A stretch of 64,000 nucleotides of DNA, from assembly GCA_009767595.1 (NCBI GenBank), contig VSDK01003626.1, forward strand, positions 144,337 through 208,336, written 5' to 3'. How positions within the stretch are numbered: position 1 is the stretch's first letter; each line of letters starts with the position of its first letter. Position numbers and translations under genes: made by a program. Below the pieces are notes generated by a model. That model saw nothing but the letters and a program-made list of their open reading frames with translations. It was not told the origin of the DNA and did not search any database. The stretch comes from Symbiodinium kawagutii. Its lineage: Eukaryota; Sar; Dinophyceae; Suessiales; Symbiodiniaceae. Shown here one piece after another: positions 26,801 through 41,600 of this stretch.

Positions 26801-29800
26801 TCACCACCCCAAGCAGCGGTGTGATAACAGCGACGCCCGGTCATATGAGGGTCACGATATCCAGGAATCCAAGAGATAAACACGCTGCTTGTGTGGCTGA
26901 TGTACAGCTATCATCCGGCCACCATTGATTGTCAAGCCCGCGCCCGTCACAAACATCGCCTTTCATTAAGCAGCACATTTGTTCATCATCGTTTGCTATC
27001 TTTAAGTGCGATAAACTATCAGTGACAGACATCAAGCAGAAGATCTAGCCATCATCAAGTATCATCAACCACCATTCCGCTATCTAGCGAGTGCTAGCCA
27101 TTGCGAGCGTTAAGCATCATTAAGCATTACCAACCATTGTCAAGCCTCATTGGTCGGCTGTGTGTTTAACGATCACTTCGTGGTTAACCATTGGTGAATA
27201 TTAAACAACCAATAATCACCAATAGTCCATGATTAGTCCATGGTTAATATGATTAGTGGCTAGCTAACCATAGTCCATGATTAGTTGCTGCTTATTGGTT
27301 AACCCAATCACCAAGTGGAACCATGGCAGCATGGCAGGTGGTTACCTTAAAAGCAAGCTGGAAACCAACTCTGGAAGCGAAGCCACCCGAGGTTCCAGGG
27401 CGGAGCCACCTTTGAGAACGAAGCCACGTATCAGATGGTGCTCAAGGCACCGGTGTCCAGGGGTTCAGCCCGTGGTGGCCTATGGAGCACCGATGATTGG
27501 TATTTAGTTGGGTTACTGGATGGTTGATTGACAATGATGGCAAAAATTTACGGTGAATCATGGGTGTTTCATGGCTGATGATGGATCTTTCACGGTGAGA
27601 CTTCGTGATGGTTTAAGATGGGTTTAGACCCGGTTAGCAAGAAATGTTGATGAATCAACATGCCTCTTCACTGGCCATTCCCATCAGTTTTCAGGGGATT
27701 CAAACGTGACAATTTGCCAGGGCTCTAGCATAGGTTGCCCACGGCCACCCCCGCGTCAGGTGGGTTTCACCGCCATGTCAGCTAATGAAGAGTTGCTGCA
27801 GCTCACCTTCTTCGCCAGCGTTGCGTGGCAGCGTTGAGATGCCGGAGATGGCGCCGGTTCACCACCATGGATGTCCTGGTTGAACCCATGGTGACCTGGT
27901 GATGGGTTGCACCCACGGGTTCTGCTCGAGTTTTGGTGGGTTTGGGGATGGGTTTGCTATCCACTGAAGCCATTGAAGTTGTGACCCTGGGATCTATAAG
28001 CGACCGACCCTGGGATAAAAACTTACAGCTTGATAAGGAGGACCACCTGTTCATTGGACATGCTGGTTCTCCACGTCTAGGTTCGTTGAACCCAGGGCAA
28101 TAGTACTATTGCACAATTGTGAATAGTAGGTAGTTCTTTTTCAAATCATTATTTACCATCAACTGGCCAATCATGAACTCTTTTATCAGGATTATGAATT
28201 ATGATTAATAAGTCTTGATTAATTGCTGGTTGATTCCTGATATTGAACCGTAACCCATGGCTACTATCATGTCGACCATGCCAACCTCAATCCATGGTTT
28301 TAATCATTCACCATTTCCCAGTTGTCGTGCAGCCATTATCGACGTCTTATTTGGATTCACCAGTATGAAAGTCATTTTTACACTATCATAGTAAAAGCAT
28401 GTTCAAGTGCTCCATTAGTAAGTACTATAAGCATCAAATTGGTTGATCAGTTACTACCACCTAATATGCATTAACCATTGGTTTACCCAATCGTAATCAC
28501 ATCAATAGTTCTAGTACCACTTAGTATACTGGATTATTCACTTCGTACGAGCAACATAAATCCACTGGTTGATCCAGTATAACTTTGAATGAACTATATT
28601 CAATGAATCAACTAACGAATTCATTTTGCTTAGTGGCTAATCAATCAACTAAATAGAACTAATAAACTTAACAGAATTCAAGAACTTAGTTCAATCAACT
28701 GTAATTAATATAACCAATCAACTTAGCTGATTCACCAGTGTGGATAGAATCAATCAACTACAACTAGAATCAATCAAGTATAACTAGAATCAATCAACAA
28801 CAATTGATAGAATCAACCACTGGTTTCCCCACTTATGATTCACTCAACTCAATAGAATTAATCAACTTACCAGTACTGTATTAGAATCAACTACAAAAAC
28901 AGAACTAATCAATAGCATGTCTATGTGACTATATGGCGGTTTCGAAAACAAACAAACCATAACTTTGGGGGTCCCCTTTGGCTTGATAAACCACCATACA
29001 GTAGCTGTTTAACCACTATCAAAACATTACTATATTACTATGGCTATAACTCATGAAAATCAGCTATGACTAATCAACTCTGATTCATGGCTTCAACTTT
29101 ACAATATTACTATGGCTATAACATGCTATCACCAGCATGGCTAGTGATCATCACTACGTACTAATAGTAAACACCATCATATAGCATCATTATAGCATGG
29201 CTATAAAACTATCACTACTATCTAATTACCATCATTACGATGGCTATAACCAGCAGTTGGTGATTGTCCCCTAGTAGTCGCTATCATCAACCATTATAAC
29301 AACCATCATTATCCCTATAAAATCATTATGGCTATAACCATATATAGTAGCTGTTTATAGCCATAAAGTAGTTGTTTATCGTTAGGCTATAACCATTTAC
29401 TATGACTATCACCAGCCATTACCATATCATTACGGCTATCACCAGCTACTCACCAGCTATTGTTTAACCACTACGGCTATAACATGCTATAACTATAGCT
29501 GTTTAACCACTATAAAATCGTTTGGCTACAACCATCGTTACTATAACCACTATATAGAGTTATACCACTATAAAATAAAATAGTAATAGTACTGTTTAAC
29601 CACTATAAAATCATTTCCATCATTACTATGGCTATAACCAGCATGGCTTCCCTGCTCAATCGGTGGGTTCTTCCTTAGGAATCCTCCGCAGCTGAGCGCT
29701 CCGTGGACTCCGATGCCTTCGGTGCCTGGACCACGCTGGAGCAGTTGCCGCAGGCATCGCCCAGGCTGCAGCAGAGGCCCACCGTGGAGGGACGGCCATG

Positions 29801-32206
29801 GGAGACATCAACGAAGCAGGTGAATCATGGGGAAATCATGGGGAAAATGTTGGGAAAATGCTGGGAAAATGTTGGGAAATGTTGGGAAATGTTGGGAAAA
29901 GCTTGGAAAATGCTGGGAAGAGACGAAAAAATCAGTTGATGCTTCATGATGGTTGCTGGCTAGTTGTGCCTTACGATGGCTATAAGTGGTTTACGATGGT
30001 TGGTGATGGTTGGTTGATTAGGCAGTGATGGCTGGTGATCACAAACCAATCAATGAACCAACCAATCCATCAATCAATCACCCAATCAATCGATCAATCA
30101 ACCAACCAATCAATTACCCATGGCTCTCTTTGCGGCTTCAGGAGAGTCCAGGTGCTTCCTCAAGAAGATGCGCCATGGCTCACTGGCAGGCGCCATTCCG
30201 CAGTCCGGGAAGTGAATCCGATCTATATATCTAACTATCTTGTCTAATATATCTAGACCATATCTAGATACAGACCATATCTGTGATCTATATCTGGACC
30301 ATATCTCTAATATACAGTGTATACAGTATAGATCTAGACAATATCTAGATATATCCGGTATATTTGTTTGTAGTATCCTGATCAAAGATTTAGCATCAAC
30401 AAGCGCCTTTTGTGGCCTCCTGGGCTGTTGCCAAGCACCAACCAAGTCGATGCAGCTGTGGTGACGTGACAACAATGTGAGGCCATGAACAATGATACCC
30501 TCACGGTGCTGGCGCATGGGAAAATCAATCTTGGAAAGCCATGTTTGAACGACCATTTTTTCCATACTCCAAATGGCCATTTTACTTTGCTTGATACATA
30601 TCCTGTCAAATGGCCATAGACTATGTCCATAGCCCATAATGCGGTAGAGATGATCATCTCGGGATGGTTGCGGGGAGGACCCATCATTTCTACATGAATC
30701 GGTGCACCCATCATTTCTTCATAAATGCCATCATCTTTGGTACAAATAAGTATAGTATATAGAAGTAGATAGGTACATAATAGGTAGAAATCATTTGTGT
30801 ATCCAATAGATGTATGCAAGAGATGTATCCAAGAGATGTATCCAAGAGATGTATCCAAGAGCTGGGGAAGTCCCCATCTTTCATCATCCTTTGGATTGCC
30901 GGGCCAGGCCTCTCTACGTTTCGGGCTTCGGCAATCCACTGCTGGGTGAGGCGAGGCTCGCCATCATGCGCCCACATTCGCCATTGTTACACACAGAAGC
31001 ACCAAGTTTCACGTATATCATGGTTACGCCCATTGATTTGCTACAAAATTGGCAGTATTCCGGTTCTTACTATTCACATTAATACTTATTAGCAAATAGT
31101 GTAGTTATTCCCATCATGATTGATGACAAAATAGGTCATGCCAATAGGAATAACAAGATAGGAATATATCAACGAATACTGTATTTCAAAATACTCATTC
31201 ACATGATAACATGACTCCTTGTTATACTCACTAATTGCCACTAGTTAACTCTTCGAAATTATGTTTCCCTTTAATATTTGACTTTGATAATTGATAGTGA
31301 ACACTACTATTACTGTTTTTATCATTCCAATGAACACTATTATTAACCCATTAAGAACTCACACTACAGTGCCACTAACCATCAATGACTATTCATAACA
31401 ACTATTAACACGATTACTGACCAATTAGTTAACACTGCAATAACAAACATATGGTTGTTAGCCCATCAGTTAACACTATGATAACTACTATTAACCGTTA
31501 ATGACCCATTGAGACTAGCTTTACTATTAACTACTACTAATGGGTTAGCTAAGAGATGGGTTAAGTCCTGTCATGCCCCATCTCTCAGCTTTTGCGTCAG
31601 ACCTGCGCCGCTCAGGTGCCCGAAGGTCTGCCGTACCCCGAAGGTTTTCCTGCGCCAGGACCCACGACGTGTTATAACTTCAGCAGTCCTTGGGCCTCCG
31701 CTGGGTCAGGTGGCTGCGGTTCTTAATCGCTGTAGTGACATATTAAGTAACATCTATGGTGGTTATCTATAGTGATTATCTACAATAGTTATCCATAATG
31801 GGTTTCTGCAGTGATCGTTCGATTATTTGGCAGTTATCATGGTAGATAATAATAATGAATAGTGGTTATCACTAGAGAGTACAATGATTGCAACGGCTGT
31901 CTTAACCATCATCATTGAATGCTGAATGATCACTATAGATAATCATCATTAACCACTCCCAATGATGGACCAAATGTTTTTTTCAATGATGATGGTGATG
32001 ATGGTTGATCACCATCATTACAAGTGGTTGTGATATGACAAAATGATGGTTTTCCGTAATGATGACGGCGATCATTGTGGAGGGCTTTGTGATGGTAGTG
32101 GACCATGGGAGACCAAGCTGTCAGTACATGACCCATATTGGATACATTGATCATCAGCTAGTTAGGATTGAACTGGTGGAGGTTTATCGATATGGGTCTA
32201 CCATTA

Positions 32207-32244
<38 letters not shown>

Positions 32245-32600
32245 CCATCATCACCATCATCACCATCATCACCATCATCACCATTATCATCATCATCACC
32301 ATCATCACCATCATCACCATCATCACCACTATCATCATCACCATCATCACCATTATCATCATCATCATCATCACCATCATCACCATCATCACCATCATCA
32401 CCATCATCACCATTATCATCATCACCACCATCATCATCATCACCATCATCACCATCATCACCATCATCACCATCATCACCATCATCACCATTATCATCAT
32501 CATCATCATCACCATCATCACCATCATCACCATCATCACCATTATCATCATCATCATCATCATCATCACCATCATCACCATCATCACCATCATCACCATT

Positions 32601-32644
<44 letters not shown>

Positions 32645-35600
32645 TGTTTGACAACCATGTGAATGTATTCGCCATCGTTGAGCATCATGAACCAACTTAT
32701 CAATTTATTATCAACTATCGGTATACACACGACCGACCACCACCAACCAGTATTAACCATCATGAACCATCATCAATGACGGTCAACCAGATTCTCCACG
32801 GTGACTCCGATTCAGAGCTGACTTGGTGAACACTGGTGGTACCATTTATGCATTTTATGCTACCCGTGACAGCGTTCAGTGGGTCCTGCTTGAAGCAGTG
32901 GAGCACTGAGGTTACTGTCCCACCTCTCCTCATCAGCAGCTCAGCTCAACGCTATCCTTGCTTGCCTTGAGGCTTTCCACCATCGGGGGAGCTGTTAATG
33001 ATGCAGTTAGTGGCTATTTATCATGGACATTCTTAATCATAGGGTTACCTATGATTGAAAAACATGTGCTTCATGAATGGTCAACACGTGATTCATAAAC
33101 GGTAAACAACCCCCACTTTTGCCGTGATCTACCATTTGCAGATGGGGGTCGATTCATGTAGATCTCCTTCCAAGTCAATCATCCTCTGGGATGGGTGTTA
33201 CAAGCTGATAGATTCAAAGCTCAACAACAGGTTAAAGAATGACAAGCGTTCATGCCATCAACAAGCCGTGGTTGATCATTCATTGACCACTGATCAACCA
33301 TTAATGGTCACTTGTCAAGCATTCACCAAAAATCATTACTTACCCATTAGTTAAGAATTGAAAATCAACCAAAGTCAACGATTTGTTACCCATTAGTTAA
33401 GGTTGAAAGATGTTGTTTTCACCAGAAATCACCCCCAACATCTTAAGCGTAGATCCGACACCTTTCAACAAAAACGTCGTGACCAAGGCGAGTGGCCCAG
33501 GTGTCAGTCGGTCGCTGAGGTATGTCAACAGCCCCTACGCCACGGTATGGTACCAGGATGTGGGGACGGAGTCCGCACTGTTTCTTGGCGAAGAGCATTC
33601 TCTGGGGCTTTGAACATGGTTAAAATAATCTGAAATAATGCATATGGATTGATCAGATTATTGACTGATATTTTTTTCTTTGGTTTTACTCTTTTTTCCA
33701 CACTCTCTTTGGATTGATCAGGGAAAAGTAAACATGGTAAAAGAATGTAATGTAAAACGTGCTGATTGTAGCAAGATCCCTAAACCCACTTACCGCTACT
33801 ACAATCATTGGATCATTCCATTTTGAAGCTTTGCCTCAATCAGCATGTTTTGAGTACCGAAAGCCATCCAATCTTGAAGTATAGCATGGCCACACCCAGC
33901 TTTCGGAGCACCTCCACAGACGATGCTAGCCCGGTGTCTATGCCCGAAGCCTCCACTGGTCATGTCACACCATCAAGCCACATGAAAGATCACATGACTT
34001 CAATACAACTTATGATTTTGTTGGTAAAACTGTCATTTTCTGCTTGACATTCCAGTGGGAAACACCGAACTGTGGATACTCGTTATGTGAATTATCCAGA
34101 TGTGGTGGTTTCTCAAAATCGGGGACCCCCAAATCATCCTTGATATCAATCTTTTTGGTGATAAACCAACCAGAACTTTGGGGTTCCCCATGAGAAACAC
34201 CCAAATAGTAGTTCTTTGACCATTCTTGGTGGTCATTATCCCCATTATTCACCATTCTTAGTGGTTATAACGCCCACGGTGGCACGTCCGTTGCTTCCTC
34301 GCTCCGTTTTGCCAACCTTGAGATGCCCACTGTGCAGCCGAGGTTTCCCTTCTTCGCCATTTTCGAGGGTACTGCAGAGCTGTTGCAAGACATCCAGTGA
34401 CGCGACTGAGTCAGCTGAGCAGTTGCTGCCAGCGTCCCATGGTGTCCCTGAAAGATGGCGGATGGTGAGTGGTGGCTGTGGATGCATCTGGTTGATAGTG
34501 GTGATTGTTGATGGTAGTTAGTAGTTGATACTGAGCTGATTGATGATGAACTAAGAACCAGCTGTTCAAGCATTATTAATGGCTAGCTATTGATCGATAC
34601 CCAGGTCATGATTGATTGATTATTGACCGTGAGGGTGGTTGATCATGCTTTGCCAGGGCTGTGGTTACTCATGGTGAATGGTGGCTGATGGTCGTAATGG
34701 TTTACATGGGTTGATGGCGGTACTGGTTAAACTGACGGCGCATAGTGGTTGACTAGTGGTTATCAATGGTTGATGATAAATTGCTACCAATCGTTGACAC
34801 AATGGTTAAACATACATGGCCAACCATTTGACCACCTGGGTACCCTATCTTTCAGAATTGCTTGACTATGGCTGCTGGTTGTTCTGTCGCTGCTTTGGTA
34901 CCTGATTATTTGCCCAACATGAGTGATTTTATTGTTGTTTTCTATTGTTGTTTCTTGTCCGCAACTATTTATGATAGCGATCATGTCTACATTGCCAACA
35001 TCTAAGTAGTGATCAGTGACGTTAATAGCTGGGAATATAGCAGCTACTAATAATAGCGACCTGTGATCGATGCCATCGCTGGCGAACCACCGTGAATCTC
35101 CAGGTCCCCCATGCAGTTCAACCCCTTTGGCAGCTACAACCTGGTGGGTGCCAACTCCTTTTCCCTGATCCTTGGTGGCGCAGCCGGTGGGGAGAGAGAA
35201 CAACCTCAGCCATCCCTCGCTGATCATGATGTTGCGCGCAAGCGAAATGAATACACCCAACGATTGTTGATGATGATCATAAAAGAATTAAAACCATAAT
35301 TGAATATATTGAATGATATTGAATGCACCTGTATGCTATTGAAACCTCTTGAACGCTACTGAGCTTTGCCGATATCGAAGCTCAGACCATTCTCCAAGCT
35401 TGGCCAAGCAACGACTGGTGCGATGCTCTCAGGGTGTTTCCTGCCTCACGGCCACGGCCAAAGACCTTGAAACGGCATGGGTTGGTCATCCCTTGGGTCG
35501 ATCGAACGGTGGAAGTTGACGGTGCCCGGCTTGCCTCCAGGGCTCCCTTCCAGGGCTCCCTTCACGGCTGAGGACGGATCGTTTCCTGACGAATTTGATG

Positions 35601-38600
35601 ACTTTCCAAATGGAGTTCTCCCTGGCACCGGCGCCTCGGCACTGCGACGCCATGACAAGTTCCTCCAACAGATCGGTGACCCTTCAAGGGAGATGGCACC
35701 CGCGAGTATGAGTGATTGCGATTGATTGACCATTTGATTGATGGATTATGACTTACACATCATTGTGATTGACTATCTGATTGATTGCCGATAAGCATCA
35801 GACGATGTTCATACCTGAAGCATCCTGAAGCAAGGTGGTGAATGATGGTGCTCATCCAACTGGCTGGGACCAAACATTGAAAGACATGGTACGTTTCCAA
35901 CAAAGCCACCCCAAGCACAATGAATCATCGTTTATTAATGCTAATTAATTATCAACATCATAAACCAGCATCTACGATCATGAACCATATTTAACCCGTC
36001 ATTAACTGGCTTGCTAACTTGGTAATTCCGATGATGAGCTCGGATTATGAGATTGTCAACTCAATTTCTACAAACTTAGTTTAATGCACATTGAATGCTG
36101 TAATTGTAAACATGTTTATCATTTATTTTGTTGTGTGACATTGAAACATGAGTCATGGTTAGATGCTGACAAAATACCACAGTAGCATTTCTCACAGTTG
36201 TTATTTCAAGGATTTTCAATCGCGTGATTTGCCACCGGATTTTCATGCGGAAATCTTCTCACAAACGGAATACCTCGTTTCTGGGTTCAACCAATGACCT
36301 TCAGTCCTCAACGGTTGACCAAGCAGCACAGTTCCCACCGGGGCTCCACCAGGACATCAGCAGTGGCATCACCTTCGAACAGTTCGTCACGGCCTGTCCG
36401 TCATCGCCACTGCGCACGCCTCTCATGAGCCGCCTGGAGATGACGAGAAGTAGTGGTGGTGGTGGTGGTGGTGGTGGTGGTGGTGGTGGTTGGGGCGGTC
36501 GACAAGCACTGATGGCAAGGCAAGTATAGCTTGTAAGCAACCAATGACAATGCTATGTCATCAGAAGATGCATGGATGACGGTTTTTGCTGCCAATGAGA
36601 AACCCATCTTTGCGGGGCATTGGTCGCCAAAAACAACCTGAGATCAGCCGCATTTCCCACCGCCAGTGACTGCCGTTACTCAGTTGCTGAGAGGGATTGG
36701 AACCCAAACAGATGGCCGTTCCACCATTGTTCAAGCACAACGGTCGAGCCGCGGAATCATCCAGCTGTTGGTATCAAACGGTGATAGGATCCAGGTCCAA
36801 ACGTGGACGCAGAACTCCCTGGCGAACTAATTTGTACTGTCGTGGACATGAGAATGAGGGGAAAATATGAAATAGTCAGCGAGTAGTCACCACCAACATG
36901 ACAGTTCTAATGATAATCCAACTCGGTTCACTTCTGAGTCAACTCATTGAAGCAACATGAAGCAACTGCTGGATGGTATACTGTCAATGCCTAGCATTGT
37001 TTCTGACAGTTTGTCCGCTGCTACAGAGGCCTCTCTCCCGTGTGTTCGGTGCAGTCGGGGCCATCCTTTGTGACCTGCACCTGCGACGCTTGATGGCGAC
37101 AACGTGGGTCCATCCTCGTGGTGAATAGTTGGTCAGCTGCTTGATAAGCTGGTTGAGCAGGCGAGGCGGTTAATGGTTGATGAAAGGTTGGCTAGCAATG
37201 GTTCCTAGTAGATGAGCTGGTGACTACAGGTTGGCAAGTGATCGGCGAAGAATGCCTAGGAAAGAATGATAAGCTGGCTAGCAATAGGAAGATTGGTAGT
37301 AATCAGTAAAATCATGTACAATCATAAACTCCTGTGATAACTGCGTGCTTAGCCACCATTCACGCCTCTTCATGTGCCATTCTGCCCAGGAGTCAACCCT
37401 TCCTTCGACACACCCCTTGCTGCGTTGCGACAAACTACTGATCCGTGTGAACGCGGGAGGCGCGACCAACGTTTGTTGCTTCTTGGTAGCCCAGCTGGGT
37501 AGGTTTAATGCTGGTACCAGTGAATAATCACAAAAATCATAAGAAATTTGAAATAATGATCATCATCATGCACATATAGATGTATCATGATGTATCTCTT
37601 TTGTTGTTGATCACGTCATTCATATCCCTAGTGCTGTCACTGCTTAGTGCTGCTTCACCGCCTTTGCCAAGTCAGGCGACATCCGTGCGACCATCACCGC
37701 CACCTTGCGGCTCTTTGCCACACAGGTGACTACGGTCAGCCGTTGGGGGACACCATTGCTTCGCCGTTGATGGATGGTGGATGATTCACCAGGGATGTTT
37801 CATGGTGGATGTATTCTACTTGGTGAATAAGCTGGTTTGTGATGATTTAAAACCTGGTAAGTAAATTGGTTGACAAGTTGGTGATCGATGGTTGGGGAGT
37901 TAGTGAGGCTTGGTGGTGCTTATTCATGGTTTGGTAGTTTGGTAAGTGATGATGAATGCCCGCTGAATGATGTTTAGTGATGCTTCGCCGGTGAAGGATG
38001 GCTAATCATGCCTATTGGATGATTGGTACTGGAGGAGAACAACCAATAGGAGGGATAAACCAACTTTAGAGGGTACATCCACGAATGCTTGTGCCTGTTT
38101 CTGTGCTAGAATTTACATGTTTGCTGATGGTTTAGTCCTATGTCCATTTGAACGTGGTGTGGTTGATTGTTGTGCTGACCTGTCAGAGCTTATGCTGTAC
38201 TGGTCCTTTTCTTTAGTCATTTGCAGGTCTGCATGTCAAACCATGGTACGACTGATGAAAACGACTAATGCTGGGTAGCAATTACGCAGCCACTAGCGAC
38301 TTGTTGGCACCCATCTCCAAAAATACAAGTAAAGCTCATAGGTGTACCCCCAACACATGTTTTCCCCCACCAGAAATCGCCGAGGATGGGGTGATTTCCA
38401 GGGTACCTGACGTTAGATACTGCAGCCGTGTCTCCAGGAGTGGTGGACGGGCTATCAACCGGTCCAGTGGTACGTGCAGCTGAAATCGCAGTTTGGAGGT
38501 CTCAGTTCGTTTCGGAAGGCCCCGCTGCTAGTGGTTGATGGGTTAGTTCGTGCGGCAGATTTGAAGCGCTTGTAATTGGGCCATGAAAACATAAAAAGGA

Positions 38601-41600
38601 TTCCAAGATTGCTCATATTTCATACACACATCGTCCTGTTTAAGCATCAACCATTCACTATAAACCAGCTTTTTAACCATCATCAGATGATCACCAGATT
38701 GGACTTGTGACAAGTGTACTCAGGATGGGAACACTTCTCAAGACAGAAATCCTTCACTGAAACTGCTTAAAGGTCACCAGCTGTCCAGCCCCTGTCCCAA
38801 AGTTGTGAAGCGAATCTGTCCTGTTTGATGTCAACCATTGACCCGACCCCTCGTTTTTGGGAATGGGAAAATGAGTGACTAGAATAGCTTGGCTCAGTTT
38901 TGCTGATCATCGTTATTCATCGTTGGTGACTTGCCAAACTTTACACATTGAGTAATTACAGCTTGTTGCCGATCCAAGGTTTGCAAAGTTTCAGGCACCT
39001 TGGCGCCATATTTTAGCATGAGTTAGCCATTGTTCCCACTGAAAACCACCAAGATGAGAAGGTTTATAACCCATCTAGTATTTGTGGGGCAAATATGTGG
39101 GGCAAATCTGTGACGGTCGTTATTTGTGAGGCAAACCTGTGGCGCCTCAGTCCATCTCCAACAGATGTGATCGCTATGTATTTGGCATTGATACATGCTA
39201 TGTGGGGGTTGCGCTATGCAATCTTGTGCTTGATATTATGTGTACCATGATGCACCATACATCGGAGTAGATCATACTTCCAACAGCATCATGCCTTTTG
39301 CACAACATATGATACCTGTATGCCTTGATACATCCCGTACTGTTGTTTCAATGACGACCCTGGCTGATGCTCCACAGGTGCCCAATGCTGGCTTCACGGT
39401 GTGGCAAGACTTCCTGATGCTGCAAACCACTGCAGAACTCTGTGCCGATGAATGCGGCTTGGTGCCAACCGATGGGATCGCGCGGGGTTGAAAGTCACAT
39501 GTGTGGAGCCGTAGGAATTTTCCCTGTGATCCATTTCGGGGTCCCAACATCAAGAGTGCAGTCGTTGTTGTTGTGGTGGGTGTTGTCTCCCCATCCAGAA
39601 ATATCATCAGCAACATGGGTGCGTCCCATCCAAACCAATGGTTTCTAGCGAAATCACCAGGACGTTGTCCCGAATCATTTGGTTGGATATGCACCCCCAC
39701 TGGGAAAGCAACTGGTGACATTCATTGTCGTAGGAGTCAGTTCACTTGCCTAAGAACGGGTTCAGCTTCCCCTGGTGAGCTCTCCCACAGAACTACCTGC
39801 TGAGGTTTGAACCGCTTGAACTTCGCACCACCCTGCAACTCCTTCAAGTATCACCGCGTGGATCAGGAGCAGTTGATGGTTGTTGCTCATGATGGTTCAT
39901 CAACTAATGTTCGGCCATGTTGCCTCAAGGATGGTTCTGATAGTTGGTGATAGTGTTTTTTCTCGTGGGTTAAACAGCAGAGCGGTGTTGTACTTTGGTT
40001 GTAAAATGACTGCCTTCAATAGTTAGCAAAGCCGCCTCTTGCGACTCAAGCATCCCTTTTCCCGCGAGGAATACCTGTGTGGGGTTGGTTGAACCAGGAA
40101 CTACAGCTCTTTCCCGGTGGTTAGGATCCTTGAGTGTAGTAGATAAAGATTCACTGAGATCCACATACGGAAGACGTCCGCAGACCGAAGCCTTCCCCGT
40201 TGAAGGGAAGGCTTGGAAAAGACATCAGACTTCGGATGATGTGATACTCATTCAATGGTAGTAAATGCTCCATAGATATACAAACATACATGAAGATAAG
40301 CATAGCTATATGTAAATGTGATATTCATATGCACTTGATATAGATATCGGAAGNNNNNNNNNNTCGGAAGAGTGATGTACATCTGTATGCATGCGGTACA
40401 CGCAACTCGTGTTTGTCAGCCGTTTCGGTTGCTTCAGGACTGTTACCTGTCCAGCTATGTGGAAAGCACCTCTTCTCCCTTGCGCACTGTGCGACCCTGA
40501 GTGGTGTCCTCTTTGATGGCATGACGTCGTTCTGCAGCATTGTATAACGACTGATAAGGCCGGTCATCACTGTAGCGTTAACCAGAAATGAACTGCAGGG
40601 GAGGAATGTCGTCACGAGGCGATGCTACGATTGATGGCCGTTCACCTGTGACAAGCGAGTAATGGTTCGCCAAATCAATGGATGCATCGGGATGTCATTA
40701 ATTGATTCCAAAAATCATGAGGCAACCAACATGCACTAGGAACAACCTACAATACTCAGCTCATACAAACATAGAAGACACTAACCTAATCAGAGAATAG
40801 TTAGCCATAGAAAACACTAATCTGAACGCTTATGCGGGAACACTGACCGATGTAGGAAGGGATCCAATCAACAACCAAGACCAGGGACAGCCCAGCACTG
40901 CCCAGGACTGGCCGGGTGATGTCTTCGATTACTACGAGTATCAGGACGCAGAAGGGACGGTGGTGTCTCCTCACTTCCCAGAGATGATCATTGAACGGTG
41001 ATTGACGGATCAGTGGCCAACGATGGAGTATATGATATGTCTTGATAGTCATTAATAACGATTAATAATCGTGGTTAGTGATTGGTTGATTGTTGTTGGC
41101 ACGGCGAGATTGATTGTACACCCTTTTGTTGCTTCGAATTGATTTGCAATCATTCGTTCTTCCAATGATGTTGATGTCCTGCTCTTACCCAACCATCAAC
41201 CATGACCCGGTGCAGGATAGCCGCCGCTGCCAAAAAACTAGCTTGTCAGAGGATCGGCTCAGCCTGCAGCTACCCCAGGTCACCACCTCGAAAAGGGTGT
41301 TGGCTTAATGATTTGAGGCACTGGAAACCAGCAACAACTTGCCTGTATCCAGCGATAAGATCATCGCTAATCACAGTTACATGTCAACTGCCAACTAAGA
41401 GTGACCAACGACTGCCAATCCAACTAAGAATCCCCAAGCAATAATGAAGTCGCTCATTGGTCTTGGTAGTTATTATCCAATGATCAAATATGGCAATAAT
41501 AGTTATTGACCAGCCCACCATGAGCAATAATCATGCTCAATGACCAACCAATCATTATCCACCACTGATGGTCTGAAGTGGCCAAGCATTGATCAACCAC

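Noticed and set aside
30110..30939. Two overlapping minus-strand open frames of 175 and 185 codons
   Set aside because: They overlap each other in different frames, cover the TATCTAGAC and AAGAGATGTATCC repeats, and lie opposite + strand exons; no domain is recognisable.
32168..32695. Long open frames rich in His, Ser/Pro, Asp or Met
   Set aside because: They are all readings of one CATCAC minisatellite, open in every frame on both strands.
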